This document shows, one piece after another, positions 17,217 to 25,760 of a DNA stretch of 64,000 nt. Position numbers and translations under genes: made by a program. The notes under the pieces are model-generated. The model was not told where the DNA came from. It did no database searches and saw only the letters and a program-made list of their open reading frames with translations. The stretch comes from UBA5066 sp046331465 (lineage in GTDB: Bacteria > Acidobacteriota > Thermoanaerobaculia > UBA5066), in contig JAXLQV010000001.1 in assembly GCA_046331465.1 (NCBI GenBank), positions 620,001 to 684,000 of the forward strand, in the 5' to 3' direction. The first letter of the stretch is position 1, and every line of letters starts with the position of its first letter.

Positions 17217-17924
17217 ATGACGCTCTCCCGCATCGCTTCCCGCGCGGCCCTCGGCGCGCTCACGGCCGGCGCGCTCTTCACCCTCGCCGCCCCGCTCCTG
17301 CCCTTCGAATCGGCCGCGCAGGCGGGCGAGAAGAAGGAGGAGACGACGATCACGATCTCCACCTCGAAGGAGAAGGAGGCGACCGTCCTCAAGCTCGACC
17401 CGATGAAGCCGGGCGAGACGAAGACGATGACCTCCGAGTCGGGCAAGCCGGTCACCGTGACCCGGACCGAGGACGGATACACGATCAAGACGGGCGACCG
17501 GGAGATCAGGGTGAAGACGAACCTCGACGGCGAGGGGCCGAACGTGATCCTCCCCGGCGGCAGGGAGGTCCACGTCATCAGGGAGGGCTCCGGCGGAGAC
17601 GAGAACGTGAACATGGTCTTCACCGGGGAGGACGGAAAGAAGGTCGTCGTGAAGAAGCACGCCTACGCCTTCCACACCGGGGAGGACGAGCCGAAGGCGA
17701 ACGCGGCGGACGTCCTGAAGAGGGCCGCGCCGAAGAGCCTCGAGACGCTCGATCCGAGGACCCGCGGCGCCGTCGAGCAGGTCCTCCAGGAGATGCTCGA
17801 CTCGGGCGCCGTCCTCGCGCCGGGCGCCATGCCGATGCTCTGGACCGTCAAGGAGGACGGGGACGGCGACAAGGTCAAGGTGATGGTCATCCAGGAGAAG
17901 AAGGACGACGCCGCGAAGAAGTAG
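17217..17924 (+). CDS. Exported charged beta-rich protein of unknown function, likely regulator target
   Basis: 235 residues; ATG 17217 follows CGGAGG by 6 bases. The signal peptide runs to about residue 36 (LTAGALFTLAAPLLPFESAAQA). The mature part is very rich in Lys, Glu, Thr and Val in short strand-like repeats (TTITISTSKEKEATVLKL, KPVTVTRTEDGYTIK, REVHVIREGS, KKVVVKKHAY). A helical stretch follows (about 165-200, LETLDPRTRGAVEQVLQEML). No family recognised. It is transcribed from a sigma-54 promoter behind the second two-component pair, so it is probably part of the same stress or envelope response, perhaps signalling back to the kinase. Confidence 0.8.
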   Translation: MTLSRIASRAALGALTAGALFTLAAPLLPFESAAQAGEKKEETTITISTSKEKEATVLKLDPMKPGETKTMTSESGKPVTVTRTEDGYTIKTGDREIRVKTNLDGEGPNVILPGGREVHVIREGSGGDENVNMVFTGEDGKKVVVKKHAYAFHTGEDEPKANAADVLKRAAPKSLETLDPRTRGAVEQVLQEMLDSGAVLAPGAMPMLWTVKEDGDGDKVKVMVIQEKKDDAAKK

Positions 17925-17975
17925 AGCGGTTCGAGGGAGCCGGACCGCTGGAGCGCGGTGACCGGTTTCGGGAGC

Positions 17976-18009
17976 AGGCCGGGGCGGGCGCGAGCCTCCC
18001 CGGCCTTTC
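17976..18009 (+). terminator. Terminator after the exported protein gene
   Basis: Nine-bp arms AGGCCGGGG (17976-17984) and CCCCGGCCT (17998-18006) with a 13-base loop, followed by TTCCGTCTT. It lies 51 bases after the stop at 17924. Confidence 0.65.
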
Positions 18010-18052
18010 CGTCTTCCGGCAGGTCGGTCGTCGGGCCCGCCGGCCCGTTCGC

Positions 18053-18086
18053 TTGACAGGGGGATGCTCCGGCGCCACCTTTTCAT
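18053..18086 (+). promoter_or_regulatory. Candidate vegetative promoter of the acpS operon
   Basis: A perfect -35 hexamer TTGACA (18053-18058) is rare in this GC-rich sequence and lies 100 bases before the acpS start. The -10 is not clear: 17 bases downstream reads CACCTT, and TTTCAT is slightly too far. Confidence 0.35.
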
Positions 18087-18157
18087 CAACGACCCAGGGG
18101 GTGTGTGGTTCGTCTTCGCTCTTCTCGGCGGAGACGATGTCTCCATGGGAGGCAGGG

Positions 18158-18559
18158 ATGATCGTCGGGATCGGCACCGACCTCCTCGACGTGGGCCGCA
18201 TGGCGCGCGAGCTGGCCCGCGAGGGGGCGGGGTTCCGCGACGACGTCTTCACGCCGGCCGAGGTCGCCTACTGCGAGTCGCAGGCGAACCCCGCGCGCCA
18301 CTTCGCCGCCCGCTTCGCGGCGAAGGAGGCGTGCTGGAAGGCGCTCGGGGGAGCCGCGGACGGCATCTCGCTCCGGGACGTCGAGGTGGAGCGGCGCGCG
18401 GGCGGCCCGCCGGGACTCGTCCTCGGGGGGCGGGCGAAGGCGGCGGCCGAGGCGCTCGGGGTGACGCGCGCCCTCGTCACGCTCACCCACACGTCGACGC
18501 TCGCCTCCGCGAGCGTCCTCCTCGAAGGGGAAACGTCCGGGGAAAGGAGATCGGGATGA
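18158..18559 (+). CDS. acpS: Holo-[acyl-carrier-protein] synthase
   Basis: 133 residues from ATG 18158 (GGAGGCAGGG upstream). The AcpS signature is complete: VGIGTDLLDVGRM with Mg ligand D8, and HFAARFAAKEACWKALG with E57. It transfers 4'-phosphopantetheine from CoA to the conserved Ser of an ACP. It heads a tightly packed operon that also encodes its own stand-alone ACP at 20319; the stop overlaps the ligase start as ATGA. Confidence 0.92.
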   Translation: MIVGIGTDLLDVGRMARELAREGAGFRDDVFTPAEVAYCESQANPARHFAARFAAKEACWKALGGAADGISLRDVEVERRAGGPPGLVLGGRAKAAAEALGVTRALVTLTHTSTLASASVLLEGETSGERRSG

Positions 18560-20316
18560 GGGACGGTGAGACGTCGGGGGCGGCGCTCCTCGAGCCGCCG
18601 GCGAAGGCGGCGCGGCCGCCGAACATCGGCTCGTGGGAGGCGGCCCGGCACGGCTTCGAGTGGTCGATCGCCGAGCGGGAGCTCGGCTGGGGGCGCGGAG
18701 ACCCCGTGAACATCGGCTGGAACCTCGCGGACCGGATCTGCCTGCTCGGCCGGGAGCGGAAGGAGGCCCTCGTCTGGGAGGGCTCGGCCGGCGAGGAGCG
18801 GCGCTACACGTTCGACGACCTCCGGGTCCTCTCGAACACGGTCGCGGCGTGGCTCGAAGCGCGGGGCGTCGCGCCGGGCGAGAGGGTCTGCCTCTTCCTC
18901 GACCGCGTCCCCGAGCTCTACCTCGCGTTCGTCGGCATCCTGAAGCGCGGCGCCGTCGTCCAGCCGCTCTTCTCGGCCTTCGGCGAGGAGTCGCTCGCGA
19001 CGCGCCTCCTCGACGCGGGGACCTGCTGCGTCGTGACGCAGAGGAAGCACCTCCCGAAGGTGCGCCGCGCGCGGGCGCAGCTGCCGGACCTGCGCCTCGT
19101 CGCCGTCGTCGACGCCGGCGACGCGAAGCTCGGGGAGGGCGAGGTCGCGTTCGACCTCGACGCCCTCCCGCGCGTCGAGCGGTACGACGTCTTCCCGGCG
19201 GGGCCGGAGACGCCGTCCGTCCTCCACTACACCTCCGGCACGACCGGGCAGCCGAAGGGGGCGCAGCACGTCCACCGCTCGCTCGTCTCGCAGTACCTGA
19301 CGACGAAGTGGGTCCTCGACCTCGGCGAGGACGACGTCTACTGGTGCAACGCCGACCCGGGGTGGGTGACGGGGACGTCGTACGGGATCATCGGCCCCTG
19401 GTCGAACGGGGCGACGCAGGTCGTCCTCGACGCCGGCTTCGGCGCGGAGCGCTGGTACTCGTTCCTCGAGAAGCGGCGCGTCACCGTCTGGTACTCGGCG
19501 CCGACGGCGATCCGCCTCCTGATGAAGGAAGGGCTCGACGTCGTGAGGCGCCACGACCTCTCCGCGCTCCGCCACCTCGCGAGCGTCGGCGAGCCGCTCA
19601 ACCCCGAGGCGGTCCACTGGTCGCGCGAGGCCTTCGGGAAGCCGTTCCACGACACGTTCTGGCAGACGGAGACGGGCTGCATCGTCATCTCGAACTACCC
19701 GGGGATGCCGGTGAAGGCGGGCTCGATGGGGAAGCCGTTCCCCGGCATCACGGCGGCGATCCTCGACCAGAGGACGTTCGAGCCGGTCGCCGAGCCGGGA
19801 CGCGTCGGGATGATCGGCCTCGTCCCCGGCTGGCCCTCGATGATCCGCGGCTACTGGAACAACCCGGCCGGCTACGCGAAGAAGTTCGAGAACGGCTGGT
19901 ACCTGACCGGCGACCGCGGGACCGTCGACGCCGACGGCTACTTCTGGTTCGTCGGCCGCGACGACGACGTCATCAACACGGGCGGCCACCTCGTCGGGCC
20001 GTTCGAGGTCGAGTCGGCCCTCCTCGAGCACCCTGCCGTCGCCGAGTCGGCCGCCGTCGCCAAGCCCGACCCCGTGAACATGGAGGTCGTCAAGGCGTTC
20101 GTCACGCTCAAGCCGGGCTTTACGGCGTCTCCCGACCTCGAGCTCGAGATCATGAACTTCGTCCGCAAGCGCCTCTCTCCCATCGCCATGCCGCAGGAGA
20201 TCGCCTTCGTCGACTCGCTCCCGAGGACGCGGAGCGGGAAGATCGTGAGGCGGGTCCTCCGGGCGCAGGAGTGGGGCGAGCCCCTGGGCGACGTCTCGAC
20301 GTTGATGGAGGACTGA
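18556..20316 (+). CDS. Acetyl/acyl-CoA synthetase-like AMP-forming ligase
   Basis: 586 residues, slightly shorter than classical Acs (about 650). Adenylation motifs are clear: YTSGTTGQPKG (225-235), YWCNADPGWVTGTSYGI (an acetyl-CoA-synthetase hallmark), WQTETG, YLTGDRG and the C-terminal catalytic Lys K562 in RTRSGKIVRR. It activates a short carboxylate to acyl-AMP and then transfers it to CoA or, given the genes beside it, possibly to the pantetheine arm of the ACP encoded three bases downstream. The start is fixed by the ATGA overlap with acpS. Confidence 0.9.
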   Translation: MRDGETSGAALLEPPAKAARPPNIGSWEAARHGFEWSIAERELGWGRGDPVNIGWNLADRICLLGRERKEALVWEGSAGEERRYTFDDLRVLSNTVAAWLEARGVAPGERVCLFLDRVPELYLAFVGILKRGAVVQPLFSAFGEESLATRLLDAGTCCVVTQRKHLPKVRRARAQLPDLRLVAVVDAGDAKLGEGEVAFDLDALPRVERYDVFPAGPETPSVLHYTSGTTGQPKGAQHVHRSLVSQYLTTKWVLDLGEDDVYWCNADPGWVTGTSYGIIGPWSNGATQVVLDAGFGAERWYSFLEKRRVTVWYSAPTAIRLLMKEGLDVVRRHDLSALRHLASVGEPLNPEAVHWSREAFGKPFHDTFWQTETGCIVISNYPGMPVKAGSMGKPFPGITAAILDQRTFEPVAEPGRVGMIGLVPGWPSMIRGYWNNPAGYAKKFENGWYLTGDRGTVDADGYFWFVGRDDDVINTGGHLVGPFEVESALLEHPAVAESAAVAKPDPVNMEVVKAFVTLKPGFTASPDLELEIMNFVRKRLSPIAMPQEIAFVDSLPRTRSGKIVRRVLRAQEWGEPLGDVSTLMED

Positions 20317-20318
20317 CC

Positions 20319-20576
20319 ATGGACGACCTCCGCAGGACGATCCTCGACTACGTCCGGAAGGAGTACCTCGAGGAGGACGACGACCGGCCGCTCACCGAGT
20401 CGACCCGGCTCATCTCCGGCGGCATCGTCGACTCCTTCTCGATGGTCTCGCTGAAGCGCTTCCTCGAGCGGAAGTACGACGTGAAGATCCCCGACGCGGA
20501 CGCCTCGCCCGAGGCGTTCGACTCGGTCGACTCGATCGCCCTCCTCGTCGAGCGCCTCGCGGCGGTGAAGGCCTGA
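20319..20576 (+). CDS. Stand-alone acyl carrier protein
   Basis: 85 residues, acidic, four-helix ACP. The phosphopantetheine site is S39 in GGIVDSFSM (DSF instead of the usual DSL). It lies between an acyl-activating ligase and an alpha-oxoamine synthase, so it probably carries the acyl group between them, loaded by the AcpS of the same operon. It is distinct from a fatty-acid-synthesis ACP by context: no fab genes are near. Confidence 0.88.
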   Translation: MDDLRRTILDYVRKEYLEEDDDRPLTESTRLISGGIVDSFSMVSLKRFLERKYDVKIPDADASPEAFDSVDSIALLVERLAAVKA

Positions 20577-20578
20577 CC

Positions 20579-21841
20579 GTGGACGCGGCCGTCGCCCCCG
20601 CCGTCGCCTCGTTCCGCGACGTCTACCGCGCCGAGCTCGAGTCGATCCGCGCCCAGGGCCTCTGGAAGGAGGAGCGCTTCATCCACGACCCGCAGGGGGC
20701 GGAGATCGAGGTCGAGTTCCCCGCCGGCACCCTGCCGATGAAGGTCCTCAACCTCTGCGCGAACAACTACCTCGGCCTCTCCTCGCACCCGCGCGTCGTC
20801 GCCGCCGCCCACGCCGGCCTCGACCGCCGCGGCTACGGGATGTCGTCGGTCCGCTTCATCTGCGGGACGCAGGACATCCACCGCGAGCTGGAGCGCCGCC
20901 TCACCGCCTTCCTCGGGACCGAGGAGACGATCCTCTTCTCCTCCTGCCTCGACGCGAACGGCGGCGTCTTCGAGGCGCTCTTCGACGAGAAGGACGTCCT
21001 GATCGCGGACCGCCTCGTCCACGCCTCGATCGTCGACGGGATGCGCCTCTGCAAGGCGATGACCGACACCTACAAGCACTCGGACATGGGGCACCTCGAG
21101 GAGAAGCTCCTCGAGCACGCCGACAAGCGGTTCCGGGTCGTCGTCACCGACGGCGTCTTCTCGATGGACGGCGACCTCGCGAAGCTCGGCGAGATCGTCG
21201 CCCTCGCCCGGAAGCACGGGGCGCTGACGTTCGTCGACGACTCGCACGCGACGGGCTTCATCGGGAGGACCGGGCGCGGCACGCCGGAGCACTTCGGCGT
21301 CCACGGCCGCGTCGACCTCGTCACGACGACGTTCGGCAAGGCGCTCGGCGGCGCCTCGGGCGGCTGCGTGAGCGGCCGCGCGGAGCTCGTCCAGATGTGC
21401 CGCCAGCGGGCGCGCCCCTACCTCTTCTCGAACACGCTCGCGTCGGTCATCGTCTCGGGGACGCTCGAGGTCCTCGACCTGATCTCGGAGACGACGGAGC
21501 GGAGGGACCGGCTCGAGGAGAACACAAGGGTTTGGCGGAAGGGGCTCGTCGAGGCGGGCTTCGACGTCAGGGCGGGCGAGAGCCCGATCGTCCCGGTCAT
21601 GCTCTACGACGCGAAGCTCGCGCAGGACGTCGCTCGCGACCTCTTCGCCGAGGGGGTCTACGTCGTCGGCTTCTTCTTCCCGGTCGTCGCGAAGGGGCAG
21701 GCGCGGATCCGGACGCAGCTCTCGGCGGCGCACACGCGGGAGCAGCTCGAGCGGGCGCTCGAGGCGTTCGTGAAGGTGGGGAAGAAGCACGACGTCCTCG
21801 GGAAGACGAAGGCCGAGATGCTCGCCCGGTGCGGGCTCTGA
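20579..21841 (+). CDS. kbl: Glycine C-acetyltransferase (2-amino-3-ketobutyrate CoA ligase) family
   Basis: 420 residues from GTG 20579, two bases after the ACP stop. Strong Kbl features: NNYLGLSSHPRV, SVRFICGTQDIHRELE, SSCLDANGG, DDSHATGF, and the PLP-binding K254 in TTTFGKALGG. Kbl joins glycine and acetyl-CoA; it belongs to the alpha-oxoamine synthases, whose members differ in amino acid and acyl donor. No threonine dehydrogenase gene lies nearby, the usual partner. The acpS-ligase-ACP context raises the possibility of an acyl-ACP donor instead of acetyl-CoA. Confidence 0.9.
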   Translation: MDAAVAPAVASFRDVYRAELESIRAQGLWKEERFIHDPQGAEIEVEFPAGTLPMKVLNLCANNYLGLSSHPRVVAAAHAGLDRRGYGMSSVRFICGTQDIHRELERRLTAFLGTEETILFSSCLDANGGVFEALFDEKDVLIADRLVHASIVDGMRLCKAMTDTYKHSDMGHLEEKLLEHADKRFRVVVTDGVFSMDGDLAKLGEIVALARKHGALTFVDDSHATGFIGRTGRGTPEHFGVHGRVDLVTTTFGKALGGASGGCVSGRAELVQMCRQRARPYLFSNTLASVIVSGTLEVLDLISETTERRDRLEENTRVWRKGLVEAGFDVRAGESPIVPVMLYDAKLAQDVARDLFAEGVYVVGFFFPVVAKGQARIRTQLSAAHTREQLERALEAFVKVGKKHDVLGKTKAEMLARCGL

Positions 21842-21857
21842 GCGGAAGGAGGCGGCG

Positions 21858-22163
21858 ATGAAGCCGAGGCGGATCCTCGAGGTCCCGATGCCGGAGGGGG
21901 TCGACCCGACGGTCGACGACGCGGAGCTCCTGAAGGCGGTCTTCCAGGCGCTCACCGCCCTGCGCGTCGCACAGGGACGCGACTGGCTCGCGAAGGTGAG
22001 GACGCTCGAGGAGGACGGCTGGACCGTCCGCTGGGGGCTCGCCTGGCGGGCCGAGGTCAAGCGCGGCGAGGAGTACGAGGAGGCGACCGGGGCGACTCTC
22101 GACGAGGCGCTCGACACGGTCTCGCAGACGGTCGCCGCCGAGTTCGCCGGGCACGTCCCCTGA
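21858..22163 (+). CDS. Small conserved-looking protein of unknown function
   Basis: 101 residues, not recognised. AAGGAGG at 21846-21852 with 5-base spacing gives a strong start. No signal peptide or membrane segment. The predicted order is a helix (about 20-40), a strand pair (VRWGLAWRAEVKRG) and a C-terminal helix (TLDEALDTVSQTVAAEF). It lies 16 bases after kbl and is probably the last gene of that operon. Confidence 0.65.
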   Translation: MKPRRILEVPMPEGVDPTVDDAELLKAVFQALTALRVAQGRDWLAKVRTLEEDGWTVRWGLAWRAEVKRGEEYEEATGATLDEALDTVSQTVAAEFAGHVP

Positions 22164-22233
22164 CGCGATGCGCGGCACCTGAGCAGGCCGCCGCTACCCG
22201 CGGGTGCCCGATTGCTGGCATTCTCGCGGGTGC

Positions 22234-25047
22234 ATGACGCGCGCGGAGGAGGGTGCCGCCCCGGCGGCCGGCGGGCCGTCCGCGACGGCGGCCCGGCCCG
22301 CGGCGGGCGCGCGCGGCCCCCGCGGGGAACGGGGCGTCCCGACCCCGCGGCTGCCGGAGGAGGGGGAGCTCCTCGGGGGCCGGTTCCTCCTCCTGCGGCT
22401 CCTCGGCGCCGGTGCGACGGGGGTCGTCTTCGAGGCGCTCGACGAGGTCGCCCGGCAGAGGGTCGCCCTGAAGGTGCTCCGTCCCGAGTCGGTCCTCGGG
22501 AGCGGCCTCGAGCGCCTCCGCCGCGAGGTGCGCCTCTCCCGCCCGGGGCACCCGCACGTCGTGAGGCTGAACGACCTCCACGAGGCCGACGGCTTCCTCC
22601 TCCTCAGCATGGAGCTCGTGGACGGGGAGAGCCTCGCGGTCCGTCTTTCCTCCACGAGACGCTGCGCCGTCGAGGAGGTCGTCTCCCTCGGGCGCCAGGT
22701 CGCGGGCGCGCTCGCCTACCTCCACGGGAACGGGCTCGTCCACCGTGACGTCAAGCCGGGGAACCTCCTCCTCGACGCGAGAGGCAGCATCAAGCTCTGC
22801 GACCTCGGCCTCCTCCGTCCCGTCGAGCACGGGCTCACGCTCACGGTCAGCGAGCTCGTCGTCGGGACGCCCGCCTACATGGCCCCCGAGCAGGCCTCGG
22901 GGAGGGACCTGACCGGCGCGACGGACGTCTACGCACTCGGCCTGACGCTCTGGCAGGCGCTGACGGGGAGCGTCCCGCTGTCGGGCTCCACCGCCGTCGA
23001 GACGCTCACCCGGCGGCAGAAGGAGCGGCCTCCCCGGCTCCGCCCGCTCCGTCCGGACTGTCCCCGGTGGCTCGAGAGGCTCCTCCGCCGGATGCTCTCG
23101 CCGCGTGCCCCCGACCGACCGGCCGCGGCCGAGGTGGAGGCGGCGCTCGCCCGGACGACCTTCCGGCCGCTCCCTCTCCCGCGGAGCCTCGCGGCCGCCG
23201 CAATCGCGATCCTCGTCCTCGCCGGGGCCGGCGCGGGGGCGCGGGCGCTCGTCCTCGGGAGGACGGTGCGGTTCGAGACGGAAGGGAACACCGTCCGGGG
23301 CGTCGACGGGCGCGGTCGGACGACGTGGACTCACCGGTTCGAGAGCCCCGTCCAGACCTCGCTCCGGATGGACATCGACGGCGATGGGAAGAACGAGCTC
23401 GTCGTGACGGCCTGCGGGTCCGGGAAGCCGGTGACCCGGCTCGACCGGATCCCGGCCTCCGAGGTCTCGATCCTCGACGCGAACGGCGTCCTCAGGACGC
23501 GGCTCCGCCCGGAGGACGCCGTTCCGGCCTGGCCCCACCCCTTCCTGAAGCGCTTCAAGCCGACGGTCCAGGCCGAGGACCTGGACGGGGACGGCGTGCG
23601 CGAGCTCGTCGCGATCTGCCACCACTGGAGCTTCTATCCGGCCTCGGTCTTCGTCTTCTGGCCGAGGACCGGCGAGTGGGACCACCTCCTGGACCACTGG
23701 GGGCACCTCTACGCCATCCTGCCGGTCCCGGGCCGCGCGGTGCGGCTGCGCTTCCTGGCGATCAACAACGCCATCGCATACGCCCTCGTCCTCGGCGAGG
23801 TGGAGTTCCTCCCTCCGTGGAAGCGCGCGCGCCACCGAGAGAACGGCACGCTCCTCATGGCCCAGCCGGGGCTCGGCGCGGAGGACCCCGAGTCCTCCTG
23901 GACGGCGTACACGCTCCTCTCTCCGTCGCACGGCGCCCGCCTCATGCCGGCCGCCCAGAGCCTCGGGGTGGCTCCGGACGGAGGGACGGTGGTCCGCTTC
24001 TCCTCCGTGGAACTCCGGTTCGACGCGCGCGGGGACCCGGCCGACGGCCCGAACGCGGGGCAGGACCTCTCGGCGCTCCGGCTCGAGTTCGCGACGGCGG
24101 GGACGCTCTTCAACAGGCCGCTTCCGTCGGATCTCGGCGCCGCGGCGGCCACCCGGACCCGGGAGAGGTACGCCGATCGGTTTCGGCCCCTGCTTCGGGA
24201 AGCGCACTACCGGCTCGCCTTCGACCTGCAGGTCGCCCGGTTGCTCGCGGCCGGCGGCGCGCCCGGGGAGGCCGCGGACATCCTGCGCCGCACGGACCGT
24301 GACTTCCCGGGAGAGGAGGCGGCCTACCAGCTCGCGGGCTTCCTCGCGCTCGGCGGCGATCTGGAGGAGGCCTCCCGGACGCTCCGGAGGGTGATCCGGG
24401 AAGGGGAGAGCTCCCGCTCCAGCTTCGACGCGCCCGCGCTCCTCCTGCGCGTGGCGGCGGAGACGGGGTCCTCGAAGGACGTGGCGACGGCGGTGGAGGG
24501 GCTGACCGTCAACGGCGCGCGGCTCGGCGAGCAGCCCGGCCTGCCGGCCGTCCTCCGGGCCCGGGCAAACGTGCTGATGGACCGGGTGACCGAGGCGGAC
24601 GGCGAGGTCCGCTCGTGGCCGCTCGCTTCGGACGGCGACGCGCTCGCGGCACTCGCGCGGTGGCGCCTCGGTCGGAGCCGCGCGGACGACGTCGCGGCGA
24701 TGACCGCGTTCGTCGAGTCGGCGCGTGACGGTGAGCAGGAGGGGCGCCTCGCCCTCGCCGCGGCCCTCCTCGCGGCCGGCCGGGCGCGCGAGGCGGCGAG
24801 CCGTTGCGAGGCGCTCGAGTCGGGGCTCCTCGCGGAGTCGCGGGGGAGCTTCGAGAGGCTCCAGCAGCTCCGGATGGCCCGGGCGATCCGCGCGAAGGCG
24901 CTGCTCGCTGCGGGGAAGGCCACGGCCGCGTCCGACGTCGCACGGGATCTGCTCGCGTCGTCGCGCCCCGGGCTCGTCTGGACGAACCTGGCGCGCGAGG
25001 TCCTCGCGGCCGCGCCCCCGGCCGCCCGGGCGGCCGTCAGGCCTTGA
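22234..25047 (+). CDS. Membrane Ser/Thr protein kinase with FG-GAP/VCBS-like and TPR-like sensor region
   Basis: 937 residues from ATG 22234; a GTG at 22204 is in frame without a ribosome site. The kinase domain (about 48-305) has the Gly loop GAGATGVVFEA, K80, HRDVKPGN (D172), CDLG (D190, DLG in place of DFG) and GTPAYMAPEQ. One membrane segment (318-341) puts the rest outside. That part opens with two Ca-binding-like FG-GAP/VCBS motifs (DIDGDGKNELV, DLDGDGVRELV) as in secreted propellers, then about 400 residues of helical pairs resembling TPR. It ends in an 11-base convergent overlap with the pyrophosphatase gene. Likely a surface-sensing kinase; substrates unknown. Confidence 0.88.
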   Translation: MTRAEEGAAPAAGGPSATAARPAAGARGPRGERGVPTPRLPEEGELLGGRFLLLRLLGAGATGVVFEALDEVARQRVALKVLRPESVLGSGLERLRREVRLSRPGHPHVVRLNDLHEADGFLLLSMELVDGESLAVRLSSTRRCAVEEVVSLGRQVAGALAYLHGNGLVHRDVKPGNLLLDARGSIKLCDLGLLRPVEHGLTLTVSELVVGTPAYMAPEQASGRDLTGATDVYALGLTLWQALTGSVPLSGSTAVETLTRRQKERPPRLRPLRPDCPRWLERLLRRMLSPRAPDRPAAAEVEAALARTTFRPLPLPRSLAAAAIAILVLAGAGAGARALVLGRTVRFETEGNTVRGVDGRGRTTWTHRFESPVQTSLRMDIDGDGKNELVVTACGSGKPVTRLDRIPASEVSILDANGVLRTRLRPEDAVPAWPHPFLKRFKPTVQAEDLDGDGVRELVAICHHWSFYPASVFVFWPRTGEWDHLLDHWGHLYAILPVPGRAVRLRFLAINNAIAYALVLGEVEFLPPWKRARHRENGTLLMAQPGLGAEDPESSWTAYTLLSPSHGARLMPAAQSLGVAPDGGTVVRFSSVELRFDARGDPADGPNAGQDLSALRLEFATAGTLFNRPLPSDLGAAAATRTRERYADRFRPLLREAHYRLAFDLQVARLLAAGGAPGEAADILRRTDRDFPGEEAAYQLAGFLALGGDLEEASRTLRRVIREGESSRSSFDAPALLLRVAAETGSSKDVATAVEGLTVNGARLGEQPGLPAVLRARANVLMDRVTEADGEVRSWPLASDGDALAALARWRLGRSRADDVAAMTAFVESARDGEQEGRLALAAALLAAGRAREAASRCEALESGLLAESRGSFERLQQLRMARAIRAKALLAAGKATAASDVARDLLASSRPGLVWTNLAREVLAAAPPAARAAVRP

Positions 25048-25723
25048 GCGCGGCCGTCAGGAGCTCGCGGAGCCTCCCGTACCTCTTGTCGTAGTCCTCG
25101 CGGCTCCTCCGGATGACCTCGTACGCCTCCTCCCGGCCGTAGACGTGCGTGATCTCGACCTTGTGGGGCTGGAGCGAGTCGGGGGCCTGCTTGTACGTCA
25201 GGAAGTAGTGCTTGAGCCGGTCGACGAGAGTCGGCGGGAGCTGGTAGATCTCGCGCAGCTGGCCGTAGACCGCGTCCCCCTCGAGGACGGCGATGATCTT
25301 GTCGTCCGCCTCGTTGTGGTCGATCATCCGGAGCCCGCCGATCGGGGTGACGTTCATCAGGACGTCGCCGTGCGAGATGGCCTTCTCGGAGAGGACGCAG
25401 ACGTCGAGCGGGTCGCCGTCGCCGACGATCCCCTCGCGGCCCGTCCGCTGGGCGCAGAAGGCGGCGTTCTCCTCGCCGCAGAACGTCTGCGGGATGAAGC
25501 CGTAGAGCGTCGGGTAGACGTTCGAGAACTTCTGGGGCCGGTCGATCTTCAGGTAGCCCGTCTTCTTGTCGAGCTCGTACTTGACCGGGTCCGTCGGGAC
25601 GATCTCGATGTAGACGGTCACCTTCTCGGGAGCCTCGTCGCCGACGGAGATCCCGTGCCAGGGGTGGGGACGAAAGAGGAGGGGGAGGAGCTCCCAGAGG
25701 CCCTCGGGAATCGGCTTGCTCAT
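25037..25723 (-). CDS. ppa: Family I inorganic pyrophosphatase, cytosolic
   Basis: 228 residues from ATG 25723. A longer frame upstream runs antisense through the next gene and was excluded. Active-site motifs: KYELDKKTGYLKIDR, YPTLYGFIPQT, the metal cluster GDGDPLDVCVL, and EADDKIIAV. No signal peptide, unlike the exported enzyme at 4044, so the two act in different compartments. It removes pyrophosphate from biosynthesis. The 3' end overlaps the kinase stop by 11 bases, and only 37 bases separate its start from the divergent gene at 25761. Confidence 0.92.
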   Translation of the reverse strand: MSKPIPEGLWELLPLLFRPHPWHGISVGDEAPEKVTVYIEIVPTDPVKYELDKKTGYLKIDRPQKFSNVYPTLYGFIPQTFCGEENAAFCAQRTGREGIVGDGDPLDVCVLSEKAISHGDVLMNVTPIGGLRMIDHNEADDKIIAVLEGDAVYGQLREIYQLPPTLVDRLKHYFLTYKQAPDSLQPHKVEITHVYGREEAYEVIRRSREDYDKRYGRLRELLTAALKA

Positions 25724-25760
25724 GGGGAAACGGTAGCAGAGTCGGGGCCGGCGGCGCCCC

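Noticed and set aside
20579..21841. Serine palmitoyltransferase identity for the alpha-oxoamine synthase
   Set aside because: The sequence follows Kbl (SVRFICGTQDIH, SSCLDANGG) rather than Spt. The ACP context is the only hint towards Spt-like use.
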